DNA of 64,000 nucleotides from Saprospiraceae bacterium (GCA_016715405.1 JADKAE010000007.1:124001-188000), one strand, 5' to 3'; counted from the stretch's first letter, positions 22,100 to 32,130 are shown. Notes: generated by a model not told the origin, from the sequence alone. Numbers and translations are program-made.

Positions 22100-22698
22100 T
22101 TACCTTGCCCATATTTCTCCCAATCCTCCGCTTCGTCGATATCGGAAAGCGTGGGTAGTACAAATGAGGAAGCGCCGAGCGAATCGATGCGGCTAAGGGT
22201 TTCCGCCGCTACGGTTGGCGTGCTCCAGGGGATATCGCTGAAGAGAGAAGGAGTGGGCTTGCTCATGCCCAGCAGGTAATAGCCGCCGTCGTGGGCAGGG
22301 CCGAGCACATAGGGGAAGGCGTCGAGGGCTGCAAAGGCCGATTCGAGGATGGCCGGCGAGAGCTGGATGCAATCGCTGCCGATAATGACGGCCTTGTCGT
22401 AGTGAGAAAGTGCCAGTTGGAAAGCGGCCTCCATGCGGGCGCCCAAATCGGGGTCGCCCGCCTGGAGGTGTTTTTCAAAATCGGGAAAAGTCCACTGGTC
22501 GTTGGGATCGATAAAATGGCTGTAAAAAACCAGCCGTTTTGCTTCAACTGCCAGTGCTACCTGGCGGGTAAACGCCAGCAGTTGAAGGTAAATATTGTAA
22601 GCTGCCTCTTCGCCGAGGGTGCGGGCCAGGCGGGTTTTTACCTGGCCTTTTTGGGGGTTGCGGACGAAGATCAGCAGTGCATTATCAACACGGGGCAT
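22060..22698 (-). CDS. DUF2064 / TIGR04282-type glycosyltransferase-like protein
   Basis: 212 residues with a nucleotidyltransferase/GT-A fold. LLIFVRNPQKGQVKTRLARTLG is the N-terminal nucleotide-binding loop, IIGSDCIQLSPAIL carries the metal-binding Asp, and LGPAHDGGYYLLG is the conserved sugar-site motif. The C terminus after EDWEKYGQG (residues WMFDAGCLMLDV) is encoded by the tandem repeat and its stop lies in a repeat unit, so the original end is probably lost. Its ATG overlaps the TAA of the upstream adaptor gene by one base, which suggests coupling. Confidence 0.85.
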   Translation of the reverse strand: MPRVDNALLIFVRNPQKGQVKTRLARTLGEEAAYNIYLQLLAFTRQVALAVEAKRLVFYSHFIDPNDQWTFPDFEKHLQAGDPDLGARMEAAFQLALSHYDKAVIIGSDCIQLSPAILESAFAALDAFPYVLGPAHDGGYYLLGMSKPTPSLFSDIPWSTPTVAAETLSRIDSLGASSFVLPTLSDIDEAEDWEKYGQGNWMFDAGCLMLDV

Positions 22699-24125
22699 TA
22701 ATTATCCGACTCCTCTTCGCTGTCTTTGTTTTTGTTGTTGGCGCCGTAGAACGTCTTTTCGTCCATTTTCTGCACCTTCATGCCTTGTTTCAGCTTGCGG
22801 GCCAGCAAGGTATAGGGGCCGGTGACGATCTCGTCGTTTTCGTTGAGGCCTTTCAGTACCTGGATATAGGTATCATCCTGGATACCGGTCGTAACTTCTA
22901 CCATCCTCACTGTATCGGCGGAACATACAAACACTACTTCGAGCAGGTCGGCAGCGCTTTTTTCCTTTTCGTCTTCGTTGTCGTTTTTGGCGGGTTTGGC
23001 TACCTTTTTATCCGCGTCTTTTTCGCGGGTTGCGACTGCCTGGATGGGGATGCTGATCACGCCATTGACCGTCTCGGTTTGGATATCGACCGAAGCCGAC
23101 ATACCGGGGCGGAAGGGGTGTTGTTTGCCGCTGGCGATCAGGTCGGTATACGAAGCGGGGTCGATATTGATGCGCACCTCGAAATTGGTCACCTGGTCGG
23201 TGGTGAGCGCGCTGGTAAGGCCGGTGCTGGTAGAAGAGTTAGCGATTTGCGTGACGCGGCCTTTAAATTTACGACCTAAATAAGCGTCCACTTCTATTTC
23301 AGCCATATCGCCCATCGTCACGCGGGGGATATCGTTTTCGCTCACCTCCACGCGTACTTCCATGGCGTTGAGGTTGGCGATGCGCATCATTTCGGTACCG
23401 GCCATTTGGATGGTACCTACCACGCGTTCGCCTTTTTCCACGTTGAGTTTAGACACGATACCGCTTACGGGCGCGTAGATGGTTGTACGGCGCAGGCTGG
23501 TATTCAATTCCTTGAGTGTAGCTTCAGAGCTTTGCACGGCAAACTGGGCGGCGCGGGAGCTTTGCTCCGACGAGCGGATATTGGCATTGGCGGCGCGCAG
23601 GTTGGCTTCGAGCGAGCGCAGATTGGTGAGCGATAACTCGAAGTCGGCTTCCGAGATGACGCCGTCTTTGCGCAGTTTATCGTTGCGTTTGTGGATTTCG
23701 CGGGCATTGCGCAGTTGCTCCTCGATCTGCTCTCTTTGTGCTGTAAACGTCTCGATTTGGGCGCGGGCGTTGGCCATTTGCGCTTTCGCGCTATTGACGC
23801 CGGCCACGCCGCGTTCTACCTGCGACTGGTAGGCGTCGGGGTCGATACGGGCCAGGAGTTTACCGGCCACTACTGAATCGCCTTCTTCCACGTATAGTTC
23901 TACGATTTCTCCCGATACGTCGGAGCTGATTTTGACTTCTGTTTGCGGAAATACTTTGCCGCTTGCGGAAACCGTCTCGGAGATATCCCTTTTGATCACT
24001 TTTTCGACGATTGCCTTTTCTCCTTTGGGTTTAGACTGGTTTTTCCAGATAGCCAGGGCTACCAGCGCGCCTACGATGATCAGCAGGATGATGTAAAGGC
24101 GGGTATTGTTGATTCGTTTTGCCAT
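22698..24125 (-). CDS. HlyD/MacA-type periplasmic adaptor
   Basis: 475 residues. The N-terminal anchor helix (LYIILLIIVGALVALAIW) is followed by a lipoyl half-motif (KVFPQTEVKISSDVSGEIVELYVEEGDSV), a long coiled-coil hairpin (about residues 95-200), the second lipoyl half (TTIYAPVSGIVSKLNVEKGERV), and beta-barrel and membrane-proximal domains. This is the layout of MacA-like adaptors that link an inner-membrane pump to TolC. The C terminus is acidic (NKNKDSEEESDN). A tolC gene lies directly upstream on the same strand; no MacB gene is adjacent. Confidence 0.88.
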   Translation of the reverse strand: MAKRINNTRLYIILLIIVGALVALAIWKNQSKPKGEKAIVEKVIKRDISETVSASGKVFPQTEVKISSDVSGEIVELYVEEGDSVVAGKLLARIDPDAYQSQVERGVAGVNSAKAQMANARAQIETFTAQREQIEEQLRNAREIHKRNDKLRKDGVISEADFELSLTNLRSLEANLRAANANIRSSEQSSRAAQFAVQSSEATLKELNTSLRRTTIYAPVSGIVSKLNVEKGERVVGTIQMAGTEMMRIANLNAMEVRVEVSENDIPRVTMGDMAEIEVDAYLGRKFKGRVTQIANSSTSTGLTSALTTDQVTNFEVRINIDPASYTDLIASGKQHPFRPGMSASVDIQTETVNGVISIPIQAVATREKDADKKVAKPAKNDNEDEKEKSAADLLEVVFVCSADTVRMVEVTTGIQDDTYIQVLKGLNENDEIVTGPYTLLARKLKQGMKVQKMDEKTFYGANNKNKDSEEESDN

Positions 24126-24155
24126 TTTATTTTCAGGTTTAAATCTTTTAAGTGA

Positions 24156-24244
24156 CTGTTTATGGGTTTATGAGGGTTTATAGGTTTATAAGTTTAATGG
24201 TTTATGGGAACTAAACCTATAAACCCTTAAACCTATAAACCCAT
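24156..24244 (+). repeat. Inverted tandem-repeat element, unit GGTTTAT
   Basis: The left arm (24156-24208) has variants of GGTTTATA/GGGTTTATG. The right arm (24210-24244) carries the complement, CTATAAACCCTTAAAC. Almost no core is left between the arms. It lies between the second tolC and its adaptor, a rare case of an element inside a probable operon. Confidence 0.8.
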
Positions 24245-24246
24245 AT

Positions 24247-25670
24247 TTAGAGTTTGAGCTCGCGGCCCATATAAAAGTCGACCACTTTAATGTTGAACAA
24301 ATACTGGTACTTGGAGCGGATGAGGTTCACTTTAGCCTGGTCGAGGTTATTGCCTTGGTGGTAAGTTGCAGGGTATTAATCGCGCCAAGGGTAAAGCGTT
24401 TTTGGGCATTATCATAAGCCACCTGAGCGGCATTTACCGAACGTTGGGCGGCTTCGTACGACAGTTTGGCAGAGCGAGAGTCGGCTATAGCGCGCTGCAC
24501 GTCGGATTTGAGTTGCTGGCGCACCTGCTTGTCGGTCAACTCTGCGTTGATTGCGGCGATGCGCATGCGCTCGACACCTATGCTATTGCGGTGGTTGTTG
24601 TAAATGGGGATACTGAGGCTGACGCCCAGCGACTGGCCGAAGTTGTCTTTAAACTGCGTGCCGAAGCCCGATTTCTCCAGCACGGGTACCTGGCTATCGA
24701 ATTCGAAAGTAGTGGGCACATTATTGATATAAACCGTTTGTGGAATGCGGATCGTATTGAAGCCGGTTATGGATTGCCCCAGGGTAGAATAATTGGAAGT
24801 AATACTACCAAAAACTGTAAGCGTAGGCAGCATATTTGCCCTGGCGAGTTGGATACTCAGGTTAGCGCTTTGGATGCGAAGGTCGGCGGCTTTTACCTGG
24901 GGTTGGGTAGTCATGGCCGTACTAAACACAGATTCCAGCGAAAAGCCATCGGGGTTGGCATCGGCGGGGATTGCCACTTGTGGGCGTTCGATGCGAAAAT
25001 CAACAGCGGGGTCTACTACCATCAGTTGTTTGATTACGAGGTAGTTGATATTGACCAGGTTTTGCGCATCGATAATATTCTGCTCGTTGAGGGCGAGTTG
25101 GGCCAGGATATCAAGGCGGTCGTTTTCGGGTAGCTGTCCGGCCTGGATCAGCTTGTCGGTTTGCTCCAACTGGCGCTGGGTTTGCTCGCGTTGTTTGTTG
25201 GCATTTTCGAGTTGTTCTTCGGCGAGCAGGATACTCAGATAAGAGCTGGCCACGCTCAGCGCCACATTATTGGCGGAGGCGCGGGCGTCGAGTTGGGCTG
25301 CTTCGAGGTCGACCTTGCTTTGTTTGATCGTGTTGTTGACCTGGTTGCCGCCGTATACCAGTGCGCCGGCGCTGATCGAATAGCTGTTAAAGCCGATGCT
25401 TTCGGTCTTAAACTCGTTGGTCGTAGGGTCAATCGTACGGCCAAACTGGTAGCCGCCGCTGATGCTGCTATTGAGATTGGGCAGCCGGTTGAATTGACCT
25501 TGCTTGAGCGATAGTTCGGCATTTCTCACACCGTTTTGCGCTTGTTTGACGGACAAGCTGTTCTGGGTGGCGTATGTAACGCATCTTTCCAGCGACCACG
25601 ACTCTTGCGCGAGGGTCAGACCTGCAAAGGCAATGACCAAACTTGCAGTCAGGGTAATTTTATGAAACAT
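24247..25670 (-). CDS. TolC-family outer membrane efflux protein (one-base frameshift near the end)
   Basis: About 475 residues from the ATG at 25670 (a GTG six codons earlier is less likely). A signal peptide (ITLTASLVIAFAGLTLAQ) precedes SWSLERCVTYATQNSLSVKQAQN and two OEP repeats with long helices (RFTLGAINTLQL). Reading stops early at 24327, but one missing base near 24357 restores TTKGNNLDQAKVNLIRSKYQYLFNIKVVDFY and a stop at 24247-24249 just before the repeat. It forms the outer-membrane exit duct for an export system. Confidence 0.88.
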
Positions 25671-25761
25671 GGCACGTGATTTATTCACACAATACTATGG
25701 AAGCCGTAGTGGAGGTACGAATTATTTATATAAAGAGGCGCTTATCATGGATGAATGCCCG

Positions 25762-25894
25762 GTTTTGTCCGTTGTCGGTTGTCCGTTGTCGGTTGTCGGT
25801 TGTCGGTTTCCGTTCTCCGTTCTCTGTTATCTGTTCTCCGTTCGCCAGTTAAACTTTACAGAGAACAGAGAACAGAGAACGGATAACAGAGAAC
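25762..25894 (+). repeat. Inverted heptad element, unit GTTNTCN (mixed)
   Basis: The left arm (25762-25841) is a run of 7-mers GTTGTCG, GTTGTCC, GTTCTCC, GTTCTCT and GTTATCT. The right arm (25859-25894) is AGAGAAC/GGATAAC. The core reads GCCAGTTAAACTTTAC. On the minus strand the core aligns with those at 37341 and 56997. The permease stop is three bases beyond the right arm. Confidence 0.88.
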
Positions 25895-25897
25895 TGT

Positions 25898-27025
25898 TCA
25901 TGCAATCGTTTTGCGATAGCGCCAAATAGCCAGCGAAATCAACAGCGGCCCTAAGATGAGCATCGTATAAAAATGGTCCTTGACATCTTCAAAACCGCTG
26001 CCTTTGAGCAATACCTTGCGCATCACATCCACAAAATGGGCGATGGGGTTGGGTATAGTGAGGTATTGCGCCCATAAGGGCATACTGTCGATAGGCGTAA
26101 ACAGGCCGCTCATCAGAATAAAAATCATCATAAAAAACCAGGAGATAAACATAGCCTGTTGTTGGGTTTCCGCGGCGGTAGAGATAAGCATGCCCACGCC
26201 AAGTGTGGCGATGAGATTAACCACACAAAAGGCGAAGACGAGCCAAAGGCTGCCCAGCATCGGAATATCAAAGATGAGCTTGCCGGCTATGAGCCCGATG
26301 GCCAGGTCGAACAGGCCAATGAACAGGAAAGGCAGCAATTTGCCGATGATAAACTGGTATTTCCGGATGGGGGTTACGTTGAGTTGTTCGATAGTGCCTA
26401 TTTCGCGTTCCCTGACGATATTCATCGCAGTAAGCATCATGGTAAGTATGGTCACCAATACCCCCAGGATGCCGGGCACCATAAAGGTTTGGTATTCCAA
26501 TTCGGGGTTGTACCAGTGGCGATAGCTAACCGAAATGGGGGCGGCAACTGCCGTTTTTGGTTTGGAGACGGGCACGATTTCCAGGGAAAGGTCGCGGCGG
26601 AACGACTGAATCACCGAGCCTGCATAGGCGCCGGCCAGGCCGCCTTTGACGCCGTTGATGGCGTTGATCTGCAGTTGCAGACTACTGGGTTGGCCGCGCA
26701 GCAACTGTCGCTCGAAACCGGGGGGAATGACGAGTACCGCGTCAGCCTGGTCTTCCTCGAGCGTAGCTGCTGCGGCTTTTTCGTCATCGGTATACAATGT
26801 CAGTACAAAATAATCGGACGACAAAAACTGCTCGCGCAGCCTTCTGGAAAAGGTGCTATGGTCGTTGTCGCATACTGCCAAACCGATTTTTTTTACCTCG
26901 TTGGTAGCTGCATAGGAAAGCAAAATGAGCTGCATAATAGGGATGACGGTCAGTATGGGGATCATCGCCCTATTGCGGACCACCTGCAGCAATTCTTTCC
27001 ATATAAGTATAAATATAATGCGCAT
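25898..27025 (-). CDS. ABC-2 type transporter permease (second of two)
   Basis: 375 residues with the ABC-2 layout. One N-terminal membrane helix (RNRAMIPILTVIPIMQLILLSYA) comes before a large periplasmic domain (about 40-175), then five C-terminal helices with EREIGTIEQLNVTPI and the TPIDSMPLWAQYLTIPNPIAHF segment. It resembles YbhR/YhhJ. It forms a probable heterodimer with the permease just upstream, exporting an unknown hydrophobic compound or lipid. Confidence 0.92.
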   Translation of the reverse strand: MRIIFILIWKELLQVVRNRAMIPILTVIPIMQLILLSYAATNEVKKIGLAVCDNDHSTFSRRLREQFLSSDYFVLTLYTDDEKAAAATLEEDQADAVLVIPPGFERQLLRGQPSSLQLQINAINGVKGGLAGAYAGSVIQSFRRDLSLEIVPVSKPKTAVAAPISVSYRHWYNPELEYQTFMVPGILGVLVTILTMMLTAMNIVREREIGTIEQLNVTPIRKYQFIIGKLLPFLFIGLFDLAIGLIAGKLIFDIPMLGSLWLVFAFCVVNLIATLGVGMLISTAAETQQQAMFISWFFMMIFILMSGLFTPIDSMPLWAQYLTIPNPIAHFVDVMRKVLLKGSGFEDVKDHFYTMLILGPLLISLAIWRYRKTIA

Positions 27026-27046
27026 CAGATCAGGATTTTGGGCGGA

Positions 27047-28150
27047 TTATTCCAGCCGGAGTTTGAAATTTTTCCAACTGGCCAGTAAAAATACAAGCGT
27101 GAGTAAGGCTAATACGGCTACTTCGCGCCAAACGACTATTAGCCCCACTCCTTTCAGCATAATAGCCTTCAGGCTGATAATGAAATAAGTGGCCGGGATC
27201 ACATTGGAAACCATTTGCAGCAGCCAGGGCATACTTTCTATGGGAAAGACAAAACCCGACAAAAGCATGGACGGCATCATGAGGCTTAGCAACGAAATCA
27301 TCATAGCAGATTGCTGGTTTTTGGTACGGGTAGAAATAAGGATTCCCAGCGACGAAGCGGTGACGATAAACAACGTGTTTAACCCGAGTAAGGCTATCAA
27401 ACTGCCTTTGATGGGCACACCAAAAATGTAGACGCCCATAGCTATGATCAACACGGCGTTGATCAGAGAAAGTAGTACGTAAGGCAGCACTTTTCCGACG
27501 ATAATCATCATAGGGTGCAGGGGAGATACGAGCAATAGCTCCAAGGTGCCTGTTTCTTTTTCCTTTGCCAGGGTAAGAGAGGTCATCAATGCCGAAATAA
27601 GCATGAGCACGAGTGTAATCACCCCCGGGACAAACATATAAACGCTTTTGAGTTCGGGGTTGTACACCATTCGGGTGGCTACCTCGATTTGGAGTGGCGC
27701 ATTGACGCGCTGGACTTTAAACTGTGCTATCATCATGGTGGCATAATTTACGAGCGTAGTGGCTGTATTGGGATCCGATCCATCGGCGATGACTTGCACT
27801 TCGGGGCGGTTGCCACTGCGGTAGCGGTCGCCGAAATCGGGCGGTATGACCAATGCCATTTTTATTTTTCCCGATTGAAAGGCATGGTGGATATCTTCGG
27901 TGCGATGGGCTACGACAGTCTGCTCAAAATGGCCGCTGCCTGACATATGCCGGCCCAGGGCAATGCTCACGGGGTCGTTCGACTGGTCGTAAATCGCGAA
28001 AGAGGCGCCTTTGAATTCATTCGTGACGGCAAAGCCGAAGATGAGTACTTGCGCGGCGGGCATCCCGAAGAGGATAAACAGGGTGCGGCGGTCGCGCAAG
28101 ATGTGGTATATTTCCTTAAGTACAAAAGCCCAAAGTGTTTTCATAAGCAT
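27047..28150 (-). CDS. ABC-2 type transporter permease (first of two)
   Basis: About 367 residues if it starts at the ATG at 28150; 28144 is an alternative, and the longer frame would overlap the ATPase gene. It has the same topology as its neighbour: one N-terminal helix (TLFILFGMPAAQVLIFGFAVT), a periplasmic domain, and a C-terminal bundle with KEKETGTLELLLVSPL and FPIESMPWLLQMVSNVIPATYF. It resembles YbhS. It lies 8 bp after the ATPase stop and 21 bp before the second permease. Confidence 0.92.
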   Translation of the reverse strand: MLMKTLWAFVLKEIYHILRDRRTLFILFGMPAAQVLIFGFAVTNEFKGASFAIYDQSNDPVSIALGRHMSGSGHFEQTVVAHRTEDIHHAFQSGKIKMALVIPPDFGDRYRSGNRPEVQVIADGSDPNTATTLVNYATMMIAQFKVQRVNAPLQIEVATRMVYNPELKSVYMFVPGVITLVLMLISALMTSLTLAKEKETGTLELLLVSPLHPMMIIVGKVLPYVLLSLINAVLIIAMGVYIFGVPIKGSLIALLGLNTLFIVTASSLGILISTRTKNQQSAMMISLLSLMMPSMLLSGFVFPIESMPWLLQMVSNVIPATYFIISLKAIMLKGVGLIVVWREVAVLALLTLVFLLASWKNFKLRLE

Positions 28151-28157
28151 TTGATTA

Positions 28158-28898
28158 TCAGGATAAGGAGGTGTTGCGTGCGAGTTTAACAAAAACCTCG
28201 TCCATGCTGTCAGCTTCGTAAGTCAATTTTAACTGCCGGGGCGTATCGAGTGCGGCGATGCGGCCATCGACCATAATGGAAACGCGGTGGCAGTATTCCG
28301 ATTCGTCCATGTAGTGGGTGGTGACAAAAACCGTAACGCCTTCGTGGGCGGCCTGGTAGATGAGTTCCCAGAATTGGCGGCGGGTGATGGGGTCTACGCC
28401 GCCGGTAGGCTCGTCGAGGAAAACGATTTTAGGTTCGTGGATCAGGGCGATAGAGAAGGCCAGTTTTTGTTTCCAACCCAGCGGCAGGGCGCCCACTAAT
28501 TGTTTTGCCTCTTCCGATAGCCCCAATTTGTGCAGCAATTGTAAAGTTTTGTCGCTAATTTGCCGTTGGGTCAGGCCGTAAATGGTTCCAAACAGGCGAA
28601 TGTTTTCTTTTACCGTAAGGTCTTCATAAAGTGAAAAGCGTTGGCTCATATAGCCGATATGGCGTTTGATCTGCTCGGCGGAGCGGAATACATCAAAGCC
28701 GGCCACCGAAGCTTGCCCGGAGGTGGGTGTGAGCAGGCCGGTCAGCATGCGCATAGCCGTTGTTTTGCCTGCGCCGTTGGCGCCGAGGAAACCAAAAATT
28801 TCGCCCTTTTCTACCTCAAAGCTGATCGCATCTACAGCGGTAAACGGACCAAAACGTTTGGTGAGTTGCCGGGCGATGATGACAGGTTCGTGGGTCAT
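28158..28898 (-). CDS. ABC transporter ATPase (YbhF-type second half)
   Basis: About 246 residues from the ATG at 28898. The Walker A is GANGAGKT, the Q-loop region is YMSQRFSLYEDLTV, the signature is degenerate (PLGWKQKL instead of LSGGQ), the Walker B is IVFLDEPTGGVDP, and the switch His is in TTHYMDE. E. coli YbhF fuses two such domains; here they are two genes, this being the second. Confidence 0.93.
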   Translation of the reverse strand: MTHEPVIIARQLTKRFGPFTAVDAISFEVEKGEIFGFLGANGAGKTTAMRMLTGLLTPTSGQASVAGFDVFRSAEQIKRHIGYMSQRFSLYEDLTVKENIRLFGTIYGLTQRQISDKTLQLLHKLGLSEEAKQLVGALPLGWKQKLAFSIALIHEPKIVFLDEPTGGVDPITRRQFWELIYQAAHEGVTVFVTTHYMDESEYCHRVSIMVDGRIAALDTPRQLKLTYEADSMDEVFVKLARNTSLS

Positions 28899-28909
28899 AA
28901 GTGTGTGTT

Positions 28910-29815
28910 TTATTCGGCCATGAGTTCCATGAAACAATCTTCAATAGTTGCCGGTATCGGCGTGATATCGACGCCGGGAAAACCTGCATTCAGTAGGTAA
29001 TTCGACAGTTCGCCGGTAGTCAAATCGCTTTTTGGTGTCAGGTGCAATACGTCGCCAAAGGGAAATACCGAAGCGACGTTGGGATATCTGCGCAGCGCCT
29101 GCAAGACGAGGTACATCTCATCGGTTTGCACCGCCCACAAGGGTGTTTCAAAACCATTGACAATACCTTCGGGGGTATCGATAGCGAGTAAACGACCTTT
29201 TTGCATCAGCGCGATACGGTCGCATTTGCCGGCTTCGTCCATATAAGGCGTTGATACGAGGATGGTGATGCCTTCTTTTCGCAACCGGTGCAGCATATCC
29301 CAGAATTCTTTTCGGGAGACGGCATCTACGCCTGTGGTGGGTTCGTCGAGAAAAAGTATGTTGGGTTTGTGGATGAGGGCGCAGGACAAGGCTAGTTTTT
29401 GTTTCATCCCGCCCGATAGTTGTCCGGCGCGCCGGTGTTTAAACGGTTCGATCTGTTGGTAAATATCTTTGATGAGGTAGTAGTTTTCCTCAATAGTAGC
29501 TCCGAAAACCTGTGCAAAAAATTGCAGATTTTCGAGCACCGTCAAATCCTGGTACAGCGAAAACCGCCCGGGCATATAACCCACGAGTTTGCGAATAGCT
29601 TTGAAATCCTTTACGACGTCGAAGCCCAATACGGTTGCCGAGCCTTTGTCGGGCGTAAGCAGGGTAGTGAGGATGCGGAACAGCGTAGTTTTGCCGGCGC
29701 CGTCGGGGCCGATGAGGCCGAATATTTCGCCCTCCTCTACCTGCAAGGATATACCTTCGAGGGCACTGAGTTTGCCGTAGTTTTTGTACACATCGCGCAC
29801 GTCAATCGTCGTCAT
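28910..29815 (-). CDS. ABC transporter ATPase (YbhF-type first half)
   Basis: 301 residues. The Walker A is GPDGAGKTT, the signature is LSGGMKQKLALS, and the Walker B is ILFLDEPTTGVD. An extended C-terminal domain (residues 215-301) follows the nucleotide-binding part. The switch loop reads STPYMDE, so the usual His is replaced by Pro, whereas the partner ATPase keeps its His; an asymmetric pair is likely. It overlaps the adaptor stop by four bases. Confidence 0.93.
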   Translation of the reverse strand: MTTIDVRDVYKNYGKLSALEGISLQVEEGEIFGLIGPDGAGKTTLFRILTTLLTPDKGSATVLGFDVVKDFKAIRKLVGYMPGRFSLYQDLTVLENLQFFAQVFGATIEENYYLIKDIYQQIEPFKHRRAGQLSGGMKQKLALSCALIHKPNILFLDEPTTGVDAVSRKEFWDMLHRLRKEGITILVSTPYMDEAGKCDRIALMQKGRLLAIDTPEGIVNGFETPLWAVQTDEMYLVLQALRRYPNVASVFPFGDVLHLTPKSDLTTGELSNYLLNAGFPGVDITPIPATIEDCFMELMAE

Positions 29816-30735
29816 TTTTTCTGGGCTTGAGCTTGTTGGAAATAAACTTCTGCGGGCATGCCTATTTTGAGAAAACCGTCGTTGGCTACGGCGATTTTGG
29901 CGGCATAGACCAGGTTTACGCGTTCATCGCGGGTTTGGATGGTTTTGGGTGTAAATTCGCTTTGGTCGGAGATAAAGGTAAGGGCGCCGGTATAGGATTT
30001 GAGTTTACCTTCTCCGGCGTCGACTTTTACGGTCACTTGTTGGCCCGTTTTCACCAATCCCAGTTGATCGCCGCTGATATAAGCCCTCAGCACCAGCGTG
30101 TCGAGGTTGGCGATGCGGTATAGCGGGGTACCGAAACCCACAATTTCCTGGGGTTCGGCTATTTTGGTGAGCACGACGCCGTTGATGGGGTTATAGATAT
30201 AACATTTGCGCAGTTGTTCGCGCAGCACGTTGAGTTGGGCCTGCATGGGGTCTGTTTCGCTAAGGATACCTCTGTTGGTTATTTGCGCCTGGCGGCCGGC
30301 TGCTTCTATTTGTTTATTGACAACGGTTAGTTGAGAGATGATATCGTCGAGTTGTTTGGGGGTAGCGGCCTTATCGGCTACGAGGGCTTCGAAGCGCTTT
30401 TTTTCGCGCGCCAGGTTTTGGCGCTGTACGATGAGTACATCTATTTGGGGGCTGGGATCCTGTACTCTTTTTCCCAGCGCGCGCATGGCGCTTTTGAGTT
30501 GCAATTGTTGCAGGTGGAGCTGTTGGGTATCCACGAGGCCCACCAGTTGGCCCTGTTTCAGTGGCCTGCCTTCTTTTACATCAAAGAATACGAGTTGGCC
30601 GCCGGCCTGGGCGCTTACGGTCACATCGACGGCTTCGAAGTTGCCGTAAGCATCGGCAAGTTTACCGTTGTCGCGGCAACCTGCAACAATCAATGATAGT
30701 AATGCGAAGTAGAATAAAGATGAAATGGCCTTCAT
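29812..30735 (-). CDS. HlyD-family adaptor, lipoprotein form
   Basis: About 307 residues from the ATG at 30735; upstream codons only translate repeat DNA. A lipobox (LIVAGC) makes it a lipoprotein. The lipoyl halves (VSAQAGGQLVFFDVKEGRPLKQG and CYIYNPINGVVLTKIAEPQEIV) flank a helical hairpin, and the beta barrel follows. It links the ABC-2 exporter to TolC, as YbhG does. Its stop overlaps the next ATPase start. Confidence 0.9.
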   Translation of the reverse strand: MKAISSLFYFALLSLIVAGCRDNGKLADAYGNFEAVDVTVSAQAGGQLVFFDVKEGRPLKQGQLVGLVDTQQLHLQQLQLKSAMRALGKRVQDPSPQIDVLIVQRQNLAREKKRFEALVADKAATPKQLDDIISQLTVVNKQIEAAGRQAQITNRGILSETDPMQAQLNVLREQLRKCYIYNPINGVVLTKIAEPQEIVGFGTPLYRIANLDTLVLRAYISGDQLGLVKTGQQVTVKVDAGEGKLKSYTGALTFISDQSEFTPKTIQTRDERVNLVYAAKIAVANDGFLKIGMPAEVYFQQAQAQKK

Positions 30736-30784
30736 GGCGCTTTGATTTAGTTTGAAAATGATAAATACTGGGATGGCTTTGTAT

Positions 30785-30870
30785 GAGGGCGGGAGGGTGA
30801 GAGAGTGGGAGGGTGAGAAATATGAGATTGATCTCACACTCGCCCCCTCTCACTCTCCCACACTCCCACC
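30785..30870 (+). repeat. Inverted tandem-repeat element, GGGAGRGTGAGAG type
   Basis: The left arm (30785-30820) is GGGAGGGTGAGAGAGT; the right arm (30833-30870) is TCTCACACTCGCCCCCTCTCACTCTCCC. The core is aaatatgagattga. It contains the stop of the tolC gene. It belongs to the same family as 51459-51551, 38988-39040 and 58929-58960. Confidence 0.8.
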
Positions 30871-32124
30871 GCTGAGCGTCAGGTAGTCGACGTATAACTG
30901 TTGCAGTTGCAACTCGTGGAGGTGCAGATTAAGCTGGGCTTGCAACTCGGCATTCAATTGAGTAATATAATCGGCGGAAGTAGCCGTGCCGTGTTCGAGT
31001 TGGGCTTGTACCTGCTGCAGGATATTGTGTTGTAAATCCGCAATTTTTCGGTCGTTAGCGATGAGATTGGCCAGTTTAGCGGCCTCTTCGCTAAAGCGGC
31101 CGTCCTGCAGGCGCACGTTAAACTCGAAGGTTTGTTTCTGGTTGTCGATGAGTTGACTTTTTACGCTAAGTATTTCCAACTCTTTTTTGGATTGCCCCCA
31201 ATCCCAGAAACTCCAGCGCAATTGCAGCCCTGCAATGCCGTAAGGGCTCACTTCCGTGTCGAAAAAGTTGAGGGGGTTGGGGTAGCCCAGACCGGTCTGG
31301 ATAAAAGCGTTGACTTTGGGTTTGGTTCTGGCATGAATAAGCGGCGACTGGGCCAGCAATTGTTGTTTTTGGAGGTCGAAAAGTTGTAGTTCGGGGCGTT
31401 GGGTGGGTGTTTGAAAGGAAGTCAACCGGATATTAAGGGGCTGCAGTGTGGTATTTTCATCCAGTTCCTTGCCGGTATATGCGTTGAGCGTAGCCAGCAG
31501 CGACTTTTCGCGGCCTTTTACTTCTTCGCGGTTGGCGTCGATGCGCAGCAGTTCCACTTTGATCCGGTCGGCTTCGGTAGGCAGGGCGACGCCGTGGCGC
31601 ACGCCTGCCTCCACGGCATCGAGCCGCGATTCGAGGGTTTGCCGGGCATACTGCAGCAGACTGTCCTGCGCGCGCATTTGCAGGATGCCGAGGTATAGTT
31701 GGTTCACTTGCTGCCGCAATTGGTACAGGTCGACTTCCAGCGCCTGCCTGGACACTTGATATTGCTGATTTTCGAGAGCTTTGGTAGCTTTAATCACCCC
31801 GCCGTCGTAGATGGTGTAGGTAGCTTCGGCGTATGCCTGGAGGCCGTAAAGCGGCAATTCGATGGGCTCCTGGCCCGGCGCCGAGAAGGGCACCTTGATG
31901 GCTTCAGATTGCAGGTTGGCTTTGGCCAGCGCCGCAAATTGCGGCAAGCGCTGTTTATCGAGTTGTTCGAGGCGCAGTTGCAGCGAAGCGTCGTGTAGTG
32001 CCTGCTGGCGCAATAACGGGTAATGTTCGCGCGTCCATTGCTGGCAGTTTTCGAGCGTGACCTGGCCCTGCAATGCGGAGATTGGCAGGCTGAAGGCGAG
32101 GAGGAGAATCAGGGATATTCGCAT
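30850..32124 (-). CDS. TolC-family outer membrane efflux protein
   Basis: 424 residues. A signal peptide (MRISLILLLAFSLPISALQ) is followed by VTLENCQQWTREHYPLLRQQ and two long helical repeats ending at LHLHELQLQQLYVDYLTLSGG. Its last residues (SVGE) and stop come from the repeat arm. It stands between tetR and the lipoprotein adaptor, completing a tripartite ABC-2 export operon. Confidence 0.92.
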   Translation of the reverse strand: MRISLILLLAFSLPISALQGQVTLENCQQWTREHYPLLRQQALHDASLQLRLEQLDKQRLPQFAALAKANLQSEAIKVPFSAPGQEPIELPLYGLQAYAEATYTIYDGGVIKATKALENQQYQVSRQALEVDLYQLRQQVNQLYLGILQMRAQDSLLQYARQTLESRLDAVEAGVRHGVALPTEADRIKVELLRIDANREEVKGREKSLLATLNAYTGKELDENTTLQPLNIRLTSFQTPTQRPELQLFDLQKQQLLAQSPLIHARTKPKVNAFIQTGLGYPNPLNFFDTEVSPYGIAGLQLRWSFWDWGQSKKELEILSVKSQLIDNQKQTFEFNVRLQDGRFSEEAAKLANLIANDRKIADLQHNILQQVQAQLEHGTATSADYITQLNAELQAQLNLHLHELQLQQLYVDYLTLSGGSVGE

Positions 32125-32130
32125 AGCGGT